A DNA stretch of 64,000 nt from the NCBI RefSeq assembly GCF_900102895.1, contig NZ_FNGD01000001.1, forward strand, positions 310,001-374,000, written 5' to 3'. The DNA is from Arthrobacter sp. ov407 (GTDB lineage: Bacteria > Actinomycetota > Actinomycetes > Actinomycetales > Micrococcaceae). Under the pieces are notes generated by a model. The model made no database searches. It had not been told where the DNA came from and worked only from the letters and a program-made list of their open reading frames with translations. This document shows, one piece after another, positions 17,627-25,213 of the stretch; position 1 is the first letter of the stretch, and each line of letters opens with the position of its first letter. The position numbers were made by a program, and so were the translations under genes.

Positions 17627-17848
17627 ATGGCCAAGAAGGACGGGGTCATTGAGATCGAGGGCGTTGTGACCGAGGCGCTGCCCAACGCGATGTTTCGCGT
17701 TGAGCTCACCAACAAGCACATCGTTCTGGCACACATCTCTGGAAAGATGCGCCAGCACTACATCAGGATCCTCCCTGAGGACCGCGTAGTGGTGGAGCTG
17801 AGCCCTTACGACCTGACACGTGGTCGTATCGTCTACCGCTACAAGTAA
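17627..17848 (+). CDS. infA: Translation initiation factor IF-1
   Basis: A 73-residue OB-fold factor that binds the 30S A site during initiation. The sequence [20 protein letters not shown]... and C-terminal [13 protein letters not shown] are nearly invariant in the family. ATG 17627 is preferred over the in-frame ATG at 17585 because the family begins MAKK and GGAGG lies just upstream. It leads into rpmJ and the alpha-type ribosomal operon. Confidence 0.98.
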   Translation: MAKKDGVIEIEGVVTEALPNAMFRVELTNKHIVLAHISGKMRQHYIRILPEDRVVVELSPYDLTRGRIVYRYK

Positions 17849-17909
17849 ACACTGGGCGGCCAGAGCAACAGCCGAGGGCCGGTCCAGCTGACACACGCAA
17901 AGGAACGCC

Positions 17910-18023
17910 ATGAAGGTCAAGCCGAGCGTCAAGCAGATCTGCGAAAAGTGCAAAGTGATCCGCCGTAATGGCCGGGTCATGGTGATCTGCGAGAACCCGC
18001 GCCACAAGCAGCGCCAGGGCTAA
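17910..18023 (+). CDS. rpmJ: 50S ribosomal protein L36 (bL36), zinc-ribbon form
   Basis: A 37-residue L36, translated directly from the sequence: [20 protein letters not shown], then the rest ending in PRHKQRQG. It keeps the C-x2-C ... C-x4-H zinc ligands (Cys11, Cys14, Cys27, His32), so it is the zinc-binding C+ type. It lies 61 bp after infA, with AAGGAACGCC before the ATG. Confidence 0.97.
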   Translation: MKVKPSVKQICEKCKVIRRNGRVMVICENPRHKQRQG

Positions 18024-18196
18024 TTTCCTTCACGGGAAACCCTGGGTTGCTAACCCACGCAAGTAAATAAAGGCAGCACAAGCTGAACTGGGACGTATGA
18101 GCCCGGACAGCTAACCCCCGGTCGGAGGCTGGGGCCGCAGTGAAAATGCGGGTGTACTGCCTACGACCTCCGGTTTATACAAGGAGTACTGCCAAT
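18024..18196 (+). other. Leader between rpmJ and rpsM with small hairpins
   Basis: This 173-bp stretch holds TGGGTT / AACCCA (18043-18057) and CCGCA / TGCGG (18135-18151) hairpins and an AAGGAG Shine-Dalgarno at 18181. It may hold a regulatory structure for the rpsM-rplQ genes. No gene was found. Confidence 0.4.
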
Positions 18197-18571
18197 ATGG
18201 CTCGTCTCGCTGGCGTAGACATTCCCCGCGAAAAGCGGTTGGAAATTGCGCTTACTTACATCTACGGCGTGGGCAAGACCCGTGCACACGAAACCCTGGC
18301 TGCTACCGGCATCAGCGCTGACGTTCGGGTCAAGGACCTGACGGACGCACAGCTGGTTGAGCTGCGTGACTACATTGAAGGCAACTACAAGGTTGAGGGT
18401 GACCTTCGCCGCGAAGTGGCCGCTGATATCCGCCGCAAGGTTGAAATCGGCAGCTACGAAGGTATTCGCCACCGCAAGGGCCTGCCAGTGCGCGGTCAGC
18501 GTACGAAGACGAACGCACGTACCCGCAAGGGTCCGAAGCGCACCGTCGCAGGCAAGAAGAAGGCCCGTTAA
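18197..18571 (+). CDS. rpsM: 30S ribosomal protein S13 (uS13)
   Basis: A 124-residue S13 of the 30S head, forming bridges B1a/B1b and touching P-site tRNA. It begins [26 protein letters not shown] and has the C-terminal [25 protein letters not shown] block. ATG 18197 is chosen over an upstream in-frame ATG at 18140 by family alignment and by AAGGAG at 18181. The stop codon sits inside a perfect hairpin. Confidence 0.97.
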   Translation: MARLAGVDIPREKRLEIALTYIYGVGKTRAHETLAATGISADVRVKDLTDAQLVELRDYIEGNYKVEGDLRREVAADIRRKVEIGSYEGIRHRKGLPVRGQRTKTNARTRKGPKRTVAGKKKAR

Positions 18572-18587
18572 TCCCTGAGGGATTAAC
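18567..18587 (+). terminator. Hairpin spanning the rpsM stop codon
   Basis: A perfect 9-bp stem (GTTAATCCC / GGGATTAAC) with a TGA loop contains the rpsM stop TAA in its 5' arm. There is no T-run, and rpsK continues 53 bp downstream. It is more likely an mRNA-processing or stability element than a full terminator. Confidence 0.6.
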
Positions 18588-18623
18588 GAGGCTTTCCCCC
18601 AATAACTTTCTGTAGGAGAAAAA

Positions 18624-19025
18624 ATGCCCCCGAAGACTCGTGGCGCGGTTCGCAAGCCGCGTAAGAAGGACAAGAAGAATATCGCGCTGGGCCAGGCGCA
18701 CATCAAGAGCACCTTTAACAACACCATCGTGTCCATCACGGACCCGAACGGTGCTGTCATCTCCTGGGCTTCGTCCGGTGAGGTTGGCTTCAAGGGCTCG
18801 CGTAAGTCCACCCCGTTCGCTGCCCAGATGGCCGCCGAAGCCGCCGCAAAGCGTGCACAGGAGCACGGCATGCGCAAGGTTGACGTGTTCGTCAAGGGAC
18901 CGGGTTCCGGACGCGAAACCGCCATCCGTTCGCTGCAGGCCGCTGGCCTCGAAGTTGGCTCCATCCAGGACGTCACCCCCAGCGCCCACAACGGCTGCCG
19001 TCCGCCGAAGCGCCGCCGCGTCTAA
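18624..19025 (+). CDS. rpsK: 30S ribosomal protein S11 (uS11)
   Basis: A 133-residue S11 of the 30S platform, near the E site and the mRNA exit. It has the motif [26 protein letters not shown] and the C-terminal [18 protein letters not shown] signature. ATG 18624 is preceded by TGTAGGAGAAAAA. Confidence 0.98.
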   Translation: MPPKTRGAVRKPRKKDKKNIALGQAHIKSTFNNTIVSITDPNGAVISWASSGEVGFKGSRKSTPFAAQMAAEAAAKRAQEHGMRKVDVFVKGPGSGRETAIRSLQAAGLEVGSIQDVTPSAHNGCRPPKRRRV

Positions 19026-19046
19026 GGCTTTCCAGCGCCAGGAGCT

Positions 19047-19072
19047 TGCCCGGACCCTCACCGGTCCGGGCA
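19047..19072 (+). terminator. Hairpin between rpsK and rpoA
   Basis: A perfect 10-bp GC-rich stem (TGCCCGGACC / GGTCCGGGCA) with a 6-nt loop lies 21 bp after rpsK. With no T-run it is probably a partial terminator or processing site that tunes rpoA-rplQ expression. Confidence 0.55.
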
Positions 19073-19157
19073 GGCCCGGCCGCGTTAAGTCTTCAGACCG
19101 ATCTTTCCACCACCTGTGTTGCGTCATATAGCGGATGCTCGCCGAAAGGAAACCTAA

Positions 19158-20168
19158 GTGCTCATTGCACAGCGCCCCACCCTCTCCGAAGAGGTCGTCT
19201 CCGAAAACCGCTCCAGGTTCATCATCGAACCGCTGGAGCCGGGCTTTGGTTACACCCTCGGAAACTCCCTCCGCCGTACCCTGCTCTCCTCCATCCCCGG
19301 TGCCTCTGTAACGAGCATCCGGATCGATGGCGTGCTGCACGAGTTCACCACGGTTCCGGGTGTCAAGGAAGATGTCACTGAGATCATCCTGAACATCAAG
19401 AACCTGTCGGTTTCCTCCGAGCACGATGAGCCGGTTGTTGCTTACCTGCGCAAGCAGGGCCCGGGAGTCGTCACCGCCGCGGACATCGCTCCGCCGGCCG
19501 GCGTCGAATTCCACAACCCGGATCTGCACATTGCCACGCTGAACTCGAAGGGCAAGTTCGAACTCGAACTGACCATCGAGCGCGGTCGCGGCTACGTTTC
19601 GGCAGCTCAGAACAAGTCCGGCGACTCCGAGATCGGCCGCATCCCGGTCGACTCGATCTACTCGCCGGTCCTGAAGGTTACTTTCCGCGTGGAAGCTACC
19701 CGTGTTGAGCAGCGCACTGACTTCGACAAGCTCATTGTCGACGTCGAGACCAAGCAGGCAATCGCCCCGCGCGACGCCGTTGCTTCGGCAGGTACCACCC
19801 TGGTGGAACTGTTCGGTCTGGCCCGCGAGCTGAACACCGCAGCTGAAGGTATCGAGATCGGCCCGTCGCCGACGGACGCTGCCCTGGCAGCCGACATGGC
19901 TCTGCCGATCGAGGATCTGGACCTGACGGTCCGTTCCTACAACTGCCTCAAGCGTGAGGGCATCCACACCGTGGGTGAACTCGTTGCCCGCTCCGAGGCT
20001 GACCTCATGGACATCCGCAACTTCGGTGCGAAGTCCATCGATGAGGTCAAGGCCAAGCTGGTCGAACTGGGCCTGTCCCTCAAGGACTCCCCTCCCGGTT
20101 TCGATCTCGCAGCACGTGCCGCAGCCATCGAAGAGGACGACGCCGCGTTCAGCGACGACGAGCTCTAA
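19158..20168 (+). CDS. rpoA: DNA-directed RNA polymerase subunit alpha
   Basis: The 336-residue alpha subunit, which dimerises to start RNA polymerase assembly. The N-terminal domain (about residues 1-230) shows [21 protein letters not shown] and [17 protein letters not shown] linker leads to the C-terminal DNA-binding domain (about 250-310) with [18 protein letters not shown] and [17 protein letters not shown]. The start is GTG 19158 after AAAGGAAACCTAA. The C-terminus is acidic. Confidence 0.98.
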   Translation: MLIAQRPTLSEEVVSENRSRFIIEPLEPGFGYTLGNSLRRTLLSSIPGASVTSIRIDGVLHEFTTVPGVKEDVTEIILNIKNLSVSSEHDEPVVAYLRKQGPGVVTAADIAPPAGVEFHNPDLHIATLNSKGKFELELTIERGRGYVSAAQNKSGDSEIGRIPVDSIYSPVLKVTFRVEATRVEQRTDFDKLIVDVETKQAIAPRDAVASAGTTLVELFGLARELNTAAEGIEIGPSPTDAALAADMALPIEDLDLTVRSYNCLKREGIHTVGELVARSEADLMDIRNFGAKSIDEVKAKLVELGLSLKDSPPGFDLAARAAAIEEDDAAFSDDEL

Positions 20169-20244
20169 CCAACAGATCTTGGCCGGCTGGCTGGATGCAC
20201 CCTGGTGTGCGCAGCCCAACGGCTTCCAATGAGGAGAAACTATT

Positions 20245-20811
20245 ATGCCTACCCCCGCTAAGGGTCCGCGCCTCGGAGGCGGAGCGGCTCACGAGCGTCT
20301 TATGCTCGCGAACCTGTCCGCCGCACTTTTCGAGCACAAGCGGATCACCACCACGGTGACCAAGGCCAAGCGCCTGAAGCCGTACGCCGAGCGCCTGGTG
20401 ACTTTCGCCAAGCGTGGCGACCTTTCTTCCCGCCGTCGTGTACTCGGCCTGATCAGCAACAAGGGCATCGTCCACGAGCTGTTCACCGACATTGCACAGG
20501 CAGTGGAGAACCGCGATGGCGGCTACACCCGCATCACCAAGATCGGCAACCGCAAGGGCGACAACGCTCCCATGGCTGTCATCGAACTGGTTCTCGAGCC
20601 GGTTTCCGCGAAGCAGGCCGTTGTAGCCGAGGCTACCTCTGCCGCCAAGCGCGATGCGGACAAGAAGGACGCCGAGAAGGCCGAAGCAGCTCCGGTTGCC
20701 GAGACCGAAGAGGCTCCCGAGGCTGAGGTCGCCGAGACCGAAGCCGCAGCTACCGAAGAGGCTCCGGCCGCTGAGGAAGCAGCCGCTGAGTCCGAGAAGG
20801 ACGCGAAGTAA
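20245..20811 (+). CDS. rplQ: 50S ribosomal protein L17 (bL17) with acidic tail
   Basis: A 188-residue L17. The core (about 1-118) begins [25 protein letters not shown] and includes [25 protein letters not shown]. The last ~70 residues are almost entirely Ala/Glu/Pro/Lys, a tail far longer than the 127-residue E. coli protein but common in actinobacteria. ATG 20245 follows GAGGAGAAACTATT. Confidence 0.97.
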   Translation: MPTPAKGPRLGGGAAHERLMLANLSAALFEHKRITTTVTKAKRLKPYAERLVTFAKRGDLSSRRRVLGLISNKGIVHELFTDIAQAVENRDGGYTRITKIGNRKGDNAPMAVIELVLEPVSAKQAVVAEATSAAKRDADKKDAEKAEAAPVAETEEAPEAEVAETEAAATEEAPAAEEAAAESEKDAK

Positions 20812-20829
20812 TTCGCTAAATCTTTCTTA

Positions 20830-20843
20830 TAGACTTAAGTCTA
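20830..20843 (+). promoter_or_regulatory. Palindromic -10 region of truA
   Basis: TAGACTTAAGTCTA is a perfect 14-bp palindrome whose last base is the A of the truA ATG. Its TAGACT (20830-20835) ends exactly 7 bp before that ATG, which suits a leaderless transcript. The palindrome could also be a protein-binding site. No convincing -35 is visible. Confidence 0.45.
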
Positions 20844-21733
20844 TGAACGAGCTCAAACCCGCTGCCCCCGTCTTGGGGGGCGGCGGGTTTTTGCGTATCC
20901 GGCTTGATGTGGCGTACGACGGCGGCCCGTTCAACGGGTGGGCTGTGCAGCCGGGCCTGCGCACCGTGCAGGGCGTCCTGGAGGAAGCCCTCGCGCTGCT
21001 GATCCGCCGCCCCATCCGCGTCACGGTCGCCGGCCGCACCGACGCCGGCGTGCACGCCCGCGGCCAAGTGGTCCACCTCGACCTCACCGAGGCGGAGTGG
21101 CTGGGCCTGAACCGGGGCGCTGAACTGGATCCCGCCGTTGCCCTGCTCCGCCGCATCCGCGGCGCCTTAAGCCGGGGCCTGGGCGAGCTCAGCGGCGCGA
21201 TCGCGGTGCACAGGGTGAGCCTAGCGCCCGAGGGCTTCGATGCCCGGTTCTCCGCCCTCTGGCGCCGCTATTCCTACCGGATCGCCGACGGCCCCGCGCT
21301 GTGGGACCCGCTGGCGCGCGCCTCCACCCTGTGGCACAAGGACCCGATTGACGTCGGACTCCTCAACGAGGGCGCCGCACCGCTGCTCGGACTGCAGGAT
21401 TTCCGCTCGTACTGCAAGCCCCGCGAAGGCGCCACGACCATCCGTGAACTGCAGCGCTTCGAATTCAGCCGCGGCACCGACGGCGTCATTGTCGCCACTG
21501 TGCAGGCCGACGCGTTCTGCCACAACATGGTCCGCTCCCTGGTGGGCTCGGCGCTGTACGTGGGGGAGGGCGTAGAGGCCCCGGGCTGGCTCTACGAGAG
21601 GCTCCTCGCCCGGCAGCGGGACGCCAAGTCCGTGCTGGCTGCCCCGCATCCGCTGGTGCTTGAGGAAGTGGCCTACCCAACAGATAGCGGCATGCTGGCC
21701 CGGGCCGAACTGACCCGCGCACTGCGGGCATAA
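20843..21733 (+). CDS. truA: tRNA pseudouridine(38-40) synthase TruA
   Basis: A 296-residue synthase that isomerises U38-U40 in tRNA anticodon arms. The catalytic Asp is Asp67 in GRTDAGVHARGQV. RYSYRIADG and the C-terminal FCHNMVRSLVGSALYVGEG block are also typical. The ATG at 20843 has no Shine-Dalgarno but sits 7 nt after TAGACT. A TTG at 20891 would start at the conserved core (MRIRLDVAYDGGPF) instead. An intrinsic terminator lies inside the first 17 codons. Confidence 0.93.
   Translation: MNELKPAAPVLGGGGFLRIRLDVAYDGGPFNGWAVQPGLRTVQGVLEEALALLIRRPIRVTVAGRTDAGVHARGQVVHLDLTEAEWLGLNRGAELDPAVALLRRIRGALSRGLGELSGAIAVHRVSLAPEGFDARFSALWRRYSYRIADGPALWDPLARASTLWHKDPIDVGLLNEGAAPLLGLQDFRSYCKPREGATTIRELQRFEFSRGTDGVIVATVQADAFCHNMVRSLVGSALYVGEGVEAPGWLYERLLARQRDAKSVLAAPHPLVLEEVAYPTDSGMLARAELTRALRA
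20855..20892 (+). terminator. Intrinsic terminator inside the truA 5' coding region
   Basis: AAACCCGC-GCCCCC pairs with GGGGGGC-GCGGGTTT around a 5-nt loop and is followed by TTTTTG. It begins 44 bp after the rplQ stop and is surely strong enough to end the ribosomal operon, yet it lies at codons 5-17 of truA when ATG 20843 is used. Confidence 0.85.
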
Positions 21734-21744
21734 AAATCGCCGCG

Positions 21745-21833
21745 GATTTCCCCCACCTTTGCCGGCACGTAACCGCTAGACGCCGGCGGTTCGGCGCAAC
21801 ACGTCGGCCGGGGCCCCCGAAGATGGGGAAATC
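21745..21833. repeat. Large interrupted palindrome between convergent truA and sensor kinase
   Basis: GATTTCCCCC-A-CTTTG on the left pairs with CGAAGATGGGGAAATC on the right. Inside, ACGT / ACGT and GCCGGC / GTCGGC segments pair with a small bulge. A related element with a TTTCCCCACCTTTG arm occurs at 43730-43813, also between convergent genes. It is probably a two-way terminator. Confidence 0.6.
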
Positions 21834-21871
21834 CCGACGCAACCATTGATACGTGGCACGAGGACGTGGCA

Positions 21872-23569
21872 CTAGAAGGCGGCCGGGGGCCCATCGGCGG
21901 GAAGTTCGAGTGTGAAGGTGCTTCCGTGGCCCGGACGGGTGCGGCAGGAGATGGATCCGCCGTGCCGTTCCACGATGGCCTTCGTGATGGACAGCCCCAG
22001 GCCGGCGCCCGGAATGGAACCGTCCCGGACGGCCGGGCTGCGGAAGAAGCGGGTGAAGACCCGCCCGGCGTCGGCGGCCGTCATGCCCATGCCGGTGTCC
22101 TCGACGTGGAGGCGTACCAGGCCGTCGCCGGTGCTGGCGGAGACCCGCACGGAGCCGCCGTCGGGTGAGTACTTGATCGCGTTGGAAACGAGGTTGTCCA
22201 GGGCCTGGCTGATCCGGAGCGGATCCACGTGGGCCCAGAGTGGGCCCCGAACGTCCATGGCGAGGCAGACGCGGGACGCCTGGGCATGTGCCTGCGCCGA
22301 GCCCAGGCTCGCCTCCACGAGCCCCGCGAGGTCAGTGCGGCGGGGATGGACATGGACCGCGGCACTGGCGGACATGAGAAGGTCCGAGACCAGGGCCAGG
22401 AGCCGCTCCGCGTTGCGCTGGGCAACTTCGACACGGCGTACCACCGGACTGTCCAGGCCCTCCGTGTCGGCCAGCACCAGGTCCAGGTTGCCGATGATGG
22501 ACGTCAGCGGCGTGCGGAATTCGTGGGAGACGGTGGAAACCACCTCGTCCTTGGCTGCCAGGGCGTCCACCAGGCCGGTGACCTCGTTGAAAATCACTAC
22601 GGCTCCGCGGAAGTCACCGGCGTCGTCCTTCAGTGGCCGGGCTCCCGTCGAGACGACCCGGCCGGCCGCCGCCTCACCGAAGCAGACAAGGTAGTCGGCA
22701 AAGGACTCGCCGGCCAGCGCCCGCCGGATGGGACGGCGCTCCAGGGGCAGCGGGGTGCTTCTGTCTTGCCCGGTCAGCAGGAGCTGGCCTTCTTCCTCGA
22801 GCAACTCCGCCGCCGGCAACTGCCCCGCCGGGCGGGGCGCGGTGGCCGCGGATTCCTCCAGCTGGGTCTGCCAGCTGTTGGTCAGCAGACGCCGGCCAGC
22901 GGCGTCGACTGCCACGATCCCGACGTCGACAGTGTCAAGAATGGTGTTCAGGAGCTGTTCGCGTTCCCTGCTGTCCGCGAGCAGGACCTCCAGCTCGGCT
23001 TCCTTGGATTTGATCCGCCTCTGTTCGTGCCGCAGGCGCGTCCGGGTGAAATGCATGGCCAGGGAGACCGCGAGCATCATCAGCGGCACCAGCACGGCTT
23101 CGGCCGTGCTGGCTGCAAGCGGTGCCGCGCGGTCCGCAAGGAGCCAGGGCAGGGAGGCCAGCAGTGGCACCGAGAAGCTGAGCGAAAGGCTCGCGGGGGC
23201 TGACAGGCTGGACGCCGAAATCCACACCACCGGCAGGACCGAGAGCACACCGGGATCCGGCAGGCCGGCCGAGGTGCCGTCCCGGAGCAGTCCGATCGCG
23301 ATCAGGTCCAGGACGGGGATAAGGAGCGGCGCCAACGGTCCAAAGCGGTGCCAGGGGACCAGGACGCAGGCCGCAAGGAGCGCGGCCTGCAGGACGAGTG
23401 CGAACCGGCACAAGGTGCTCTCCGGAAGACCGGGCCACGCGGCCGGGGCAGCGAGCACCACTACGGCCATCATCACGGCCAGCGGCAACTGGCACACGAG
23501 GACCCGCGCGCGCGGCCCCAGAGCCTCGCCGTGTCGATCCGCACCGCGGATCAGCCGCTGTCTAAGCAA
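21872..23569 (-). CDS. PAS-containing membrane sensor histidine kinase
   Basis: A sensor kinase of about 565 residues. Five to six hydrophobic segments fill roughly the first 170 residues. A helical linker leads to a PAS domain (about 205-330, LLNTILDTVDVGIVAVDAAGRRLLTN), then the HisKA H-box VSTVSHEFRTPLTSIIGNLDLV and a HATPase domain with N-box DNLVSNAIKYSPDGG and G-boxes DTGMGM and GAGLGLSI. The TTG start at 23569 is chosen for AAGGGGG 10 bp upstream. An ATG at 23632 is possible but lies within an inverted repeat that looks like an operator. It is divergent from the response regulator and probably its partner. Confidence 0.88.
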   Translation of the reverse strand: MLRQRLIRGADRHGEALGPRARVLVCQLPLAVMMAVVVLAAPAAWPGLPESTLCRFALVLQAALLAACVLVPWHRFGPLAPLLIPVLDLIAIGLLRDGTSAGLPDPGVLSVLPVVWISASSLSAPASLSLSFSVPLLASLPWLLADRAAPLAASTAEAVLVPLMMLAVSLAMHFTRTRLRHEQRRIKSKEAELEVLLADSREREQLLNTILDTVDVGIVAVDAAGRRLLTNSWQTQLEESAATAPRPAGQLPAAELLEEEGQLLLTGQDRSTPLPLERRPIRRALAGESFADYLVCFGEAAAGRVVSTGARPLKDDAGDFRGAVVIFNEVTGLVDALAAKDEVVSTVSHEFRTPLTSIIGNLDLVLADTEGLDSPVVRRVEVAQRNAERLLALVSDLLMSASAAVHVHPRRTDLAGLVEASLGSAQAHAQASRVCLAMDVRGPLWAHVDPLRISQALDNLVSNAIKYSPDGGSVRVSASTGDGLVRLHVEDTGMGMTAADAGRVFTRFFRSPAVRDGSIPGAGLGLSITKAIVERHGGSISCRTRPGHGSTFTLELPADGPPAAF

Positions 23570-23608
23570 AGACGCCGTGCCCCCTTCCCGTTGCTCCAGT
23601 TTTACACC

Positions 23609-23632
23609 TTGTGTCATGCAAATTTGACACAA
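23609..23632. promoter_or_regulatory. Perfect inverted repeat (operator candidate) at the kinase/regulator divergent region
   Basis: TTGTGTCA and TGACACAA, 8 bp each, are separated by 8 bp. This is the size and symmetry expected for a dimeric regulator, in the region controlling both divergent genes. Autoregulation by the adjacent OmpR-type regulator is inference. Confidence 0.5.
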
Positions 23633-23672
23633 ATCGAAGATTTGCCATTTCTATTACCGAACAGCCGGGAAT

Positions 23673-23701
23673 TTGCCCCGTAGGGTGGGTATTCTGACAA
23701 T
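23673..23701 (+). promoter_or_regulatory. Candidate promoter of the response regulator gene
   Basis: TTGCCC (23673-23678) and GACAAT (23696-23701) are spaced by 17 bp, each matching the consensus at four of six positions. The expected start site leaves a ~70-nt leader before ATG 23778. Confidence 0.4.
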
Positions 23702-23777
23702 ACCGGCGGGGGCCGGCGAGATCATTGTTGCCGCCGCATCCGCGAACGGCAGCGCAGCGTGACACATGAGGGGGGCC

Positions 23778-24539
23778 ATGACCGACCTGGGAGTCGCAGT
23801 CGTAGTAGAAGACGACGAAGATGTCCGGAACCTTGTCGAAGCCGTATTGAGCCAGGCAGGTTTCGAAGTTCATTCGGCGGCTGGCGGGCGTGAAGGGGTC
23901 GACGTCGTCAGGGCGCGGGAGGCGAGCGTGGTCACCCTGGATGTCGGACTTCCCGATATCGACGGTTTCGAGGTGCTGCGCCGCATCCGGCAATTCAGCG
24001 ACGCCTACGTGGTCATGCTGACGGCGCGTACCGACGAACTTGATACGCTGACGGCGTTTCATACCGGAGCTGATGATTTCCTGGCCAAGCCTTTCCGGCC
24101 CCGCGAGTTGCGCGCCCGCGTAGGCGCCATGATGCGCCGGCCCCGGCAGGACATCCAGACCACGCAGGTATCCGGTCATGAGGCTGCCGCCGCGCTGGCA
24201 ACGTCCCAGAGCCCGGTGCTGCACCACAACGGCCTGGACCTGAACCCCGAGACCCGGTCCGTGAGTGTCGACGGGGTGGCGATCAGCCTGACCCGCAGCG
24301 AATTCGACTTGCTGCAGGCCCTCCTCAAAGGCGCCGGCGCCGTGCGGTCCAAGACCGAACTGGTGCGGGTGGTCCGTGGTGATTACTACCGGGCGGACGC
24401 CTATATCAGCGAATCCGACGAACGCGCCGTCGAGGTGCATATCGGAAACCTCAGGAGGAAACTCGGCGAGGACCCGGTGCATCCGCGCTGGCTGCAGACC
24501 GTCCGTGGCGTGGGCTACCGGCTTTCGCCGGCGCGGTAG
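23778..24539 (+). CDS. OmpR/PhoB-family response regulator
   Basis: A 253-residue two-domain regulator. The receiver has the acidic pair EDD near residue 11, phospho-acceptor Asp55 in TLDVGLPD, a Thr in MLTART and Lys in FLAKPFRP. The winged-helix effector (about 155-250) shows LTRSEFDLLQALLKG and VEVHIGNLRRKLGEDP...VRGVGYRL. ATG 23778 is preferred over 23766 because of the G-rich Shine-Dalgarno directly before it. It is divergent from the sensor kinase across ~200 bp. Confidence 0.93.
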   Translation: MTDLGVAVVVEDDEDVRNLVEAVLSQAGFEVHSAAGGREGVDVVRAREASVVTLDVGLPDIDGFEVLRRIRQFSDAYVVMLTARTDELDTLTAFHTGADDFLAKPFRPRELRARVGAMMRRPRQDIQTTQVSGHEAAAALATSQSPVLHHNGLDLNPETRSVSVDGVAISLTRSEFDLLQALLKGAGAVRSKTELVRVVRGDYYRADAYISESDERAVEVHIGNLRRKLGEDPVHPRWLQTVRGVGYRLSPAR

Positions 24540-24601
24540 CCCCCTGCAGGGCCGGTGTCCGGCGCCCGGCTCAATTGGAAGTCCCAACGGGTCCGGCGAG
24601 C

Positions 24602-25081
24602 CTAGCTTTCCCGCAGGACATAGCTGAACTGGAGCTCGTCAACGGTTTCCCCGCCGCGCTCGGCAACGTCACGCAGGAGCGCCAGGGCGTGGCCCATGTC
24701 GCCGGCCCTGAGGGCACGCTCCAGTTCGCCGGCGAGCTGGGCTAGGCGCAGGCCGCCGACCATGGCCGAGGACGTCTTCAGGCTCAGCACCGCGTCCATC
24801 GAGCCCGCGAGATCACCGCGTTCGAGGGCTGAAGCTAGCGATCGGTAGCGCTGGTCCCACATCCGGGTGTAATCCCTCGCAAATCCCTTTGCCACGGCCG
24901 GACTGTCGAGCTGGGCACCCAGGTCCTGAAGTGCGGCAGGGTCCACCAGCGGGGGCACCGCCGCAAAGTCCACCGGCGCACTGGACGCCGTGAGGGCAGG
25001 CACCGGCAATTCGAGCGAGTCTGTGGGAGCGAGGGCAATGCTCGCGTCTCCGTCGTCGGGGCAAGCGCTTGGAAGGGACAT
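24602..25081 (-). CDS. Hpt-like protein lacking the phospho-accepting histidine
   Basis: A 159-residue protein. Residues about 47-150 read as a histidine phosphotransfer four-helix domain, best seen in LKTSSAMVGGLRLAQLAGELERALR, which matches the canonical H-x-L-K-x-S-S-x-x-x-G-A block. The position of the phosphorylated His is Leu99 (CTG, in DAVLSLKT), so it cannot accept phosphate there. It lies next to the kinase/regulator pair, convergent with the regulator gene. It could be a non-catalytic adaptor that binds a kinase or receiver domain. The N-terminal ~45 residues look disordered. Confidence 0.75.
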   Translation of the reverse strand: MSLPSACPDDGDASIALAPTDSLELPVPALTASSAPVDFAAVPPLVDPAALQDLGAQLDSPAVAKGFARDYTRMWDQRYRSLASALERGDLAGSMDAVLSLKTSSAMVGGLRLAQLAGELERALRAGDMGHALALLRDVAERGGETVDELQFSYVLRES

Positions 25082-25132
25082 GTGATCACGCTACTTGCTG
25101 ATACGGGCGATGCCTTGCAGCCCGGTCTATCT

Positions 25133-25157
25133 TGCGGAAACCCTGAGGCTTTCCGCA
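25133..25157 (-). terminator. Hairpin downstream of the first tad locus
   Basis: TGCGGAAA / TTTCCGCA, a perfect 8-bp inverted repeat with a 9-nt loop, lies about 57 bp past the tadC stop on the minus strand and before the Hpt-like gene. It probably terminates the tad transcript, though no T-run follows. Confidence 0.45.
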
Positions 25158-25213
25158 GGGGAACCAAACACGCGTGCTATTGCCAGCCATGGCCTCGGCT
25201 GTGACGGCGGCTG

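Noticed and set aside
18140..18196. N-terminally extended rpsM start
   Set aside because: S13 begins [14 protein letters not shown], and AAGGAG is placed for ATG 18197. The upstream part is leader sequence.
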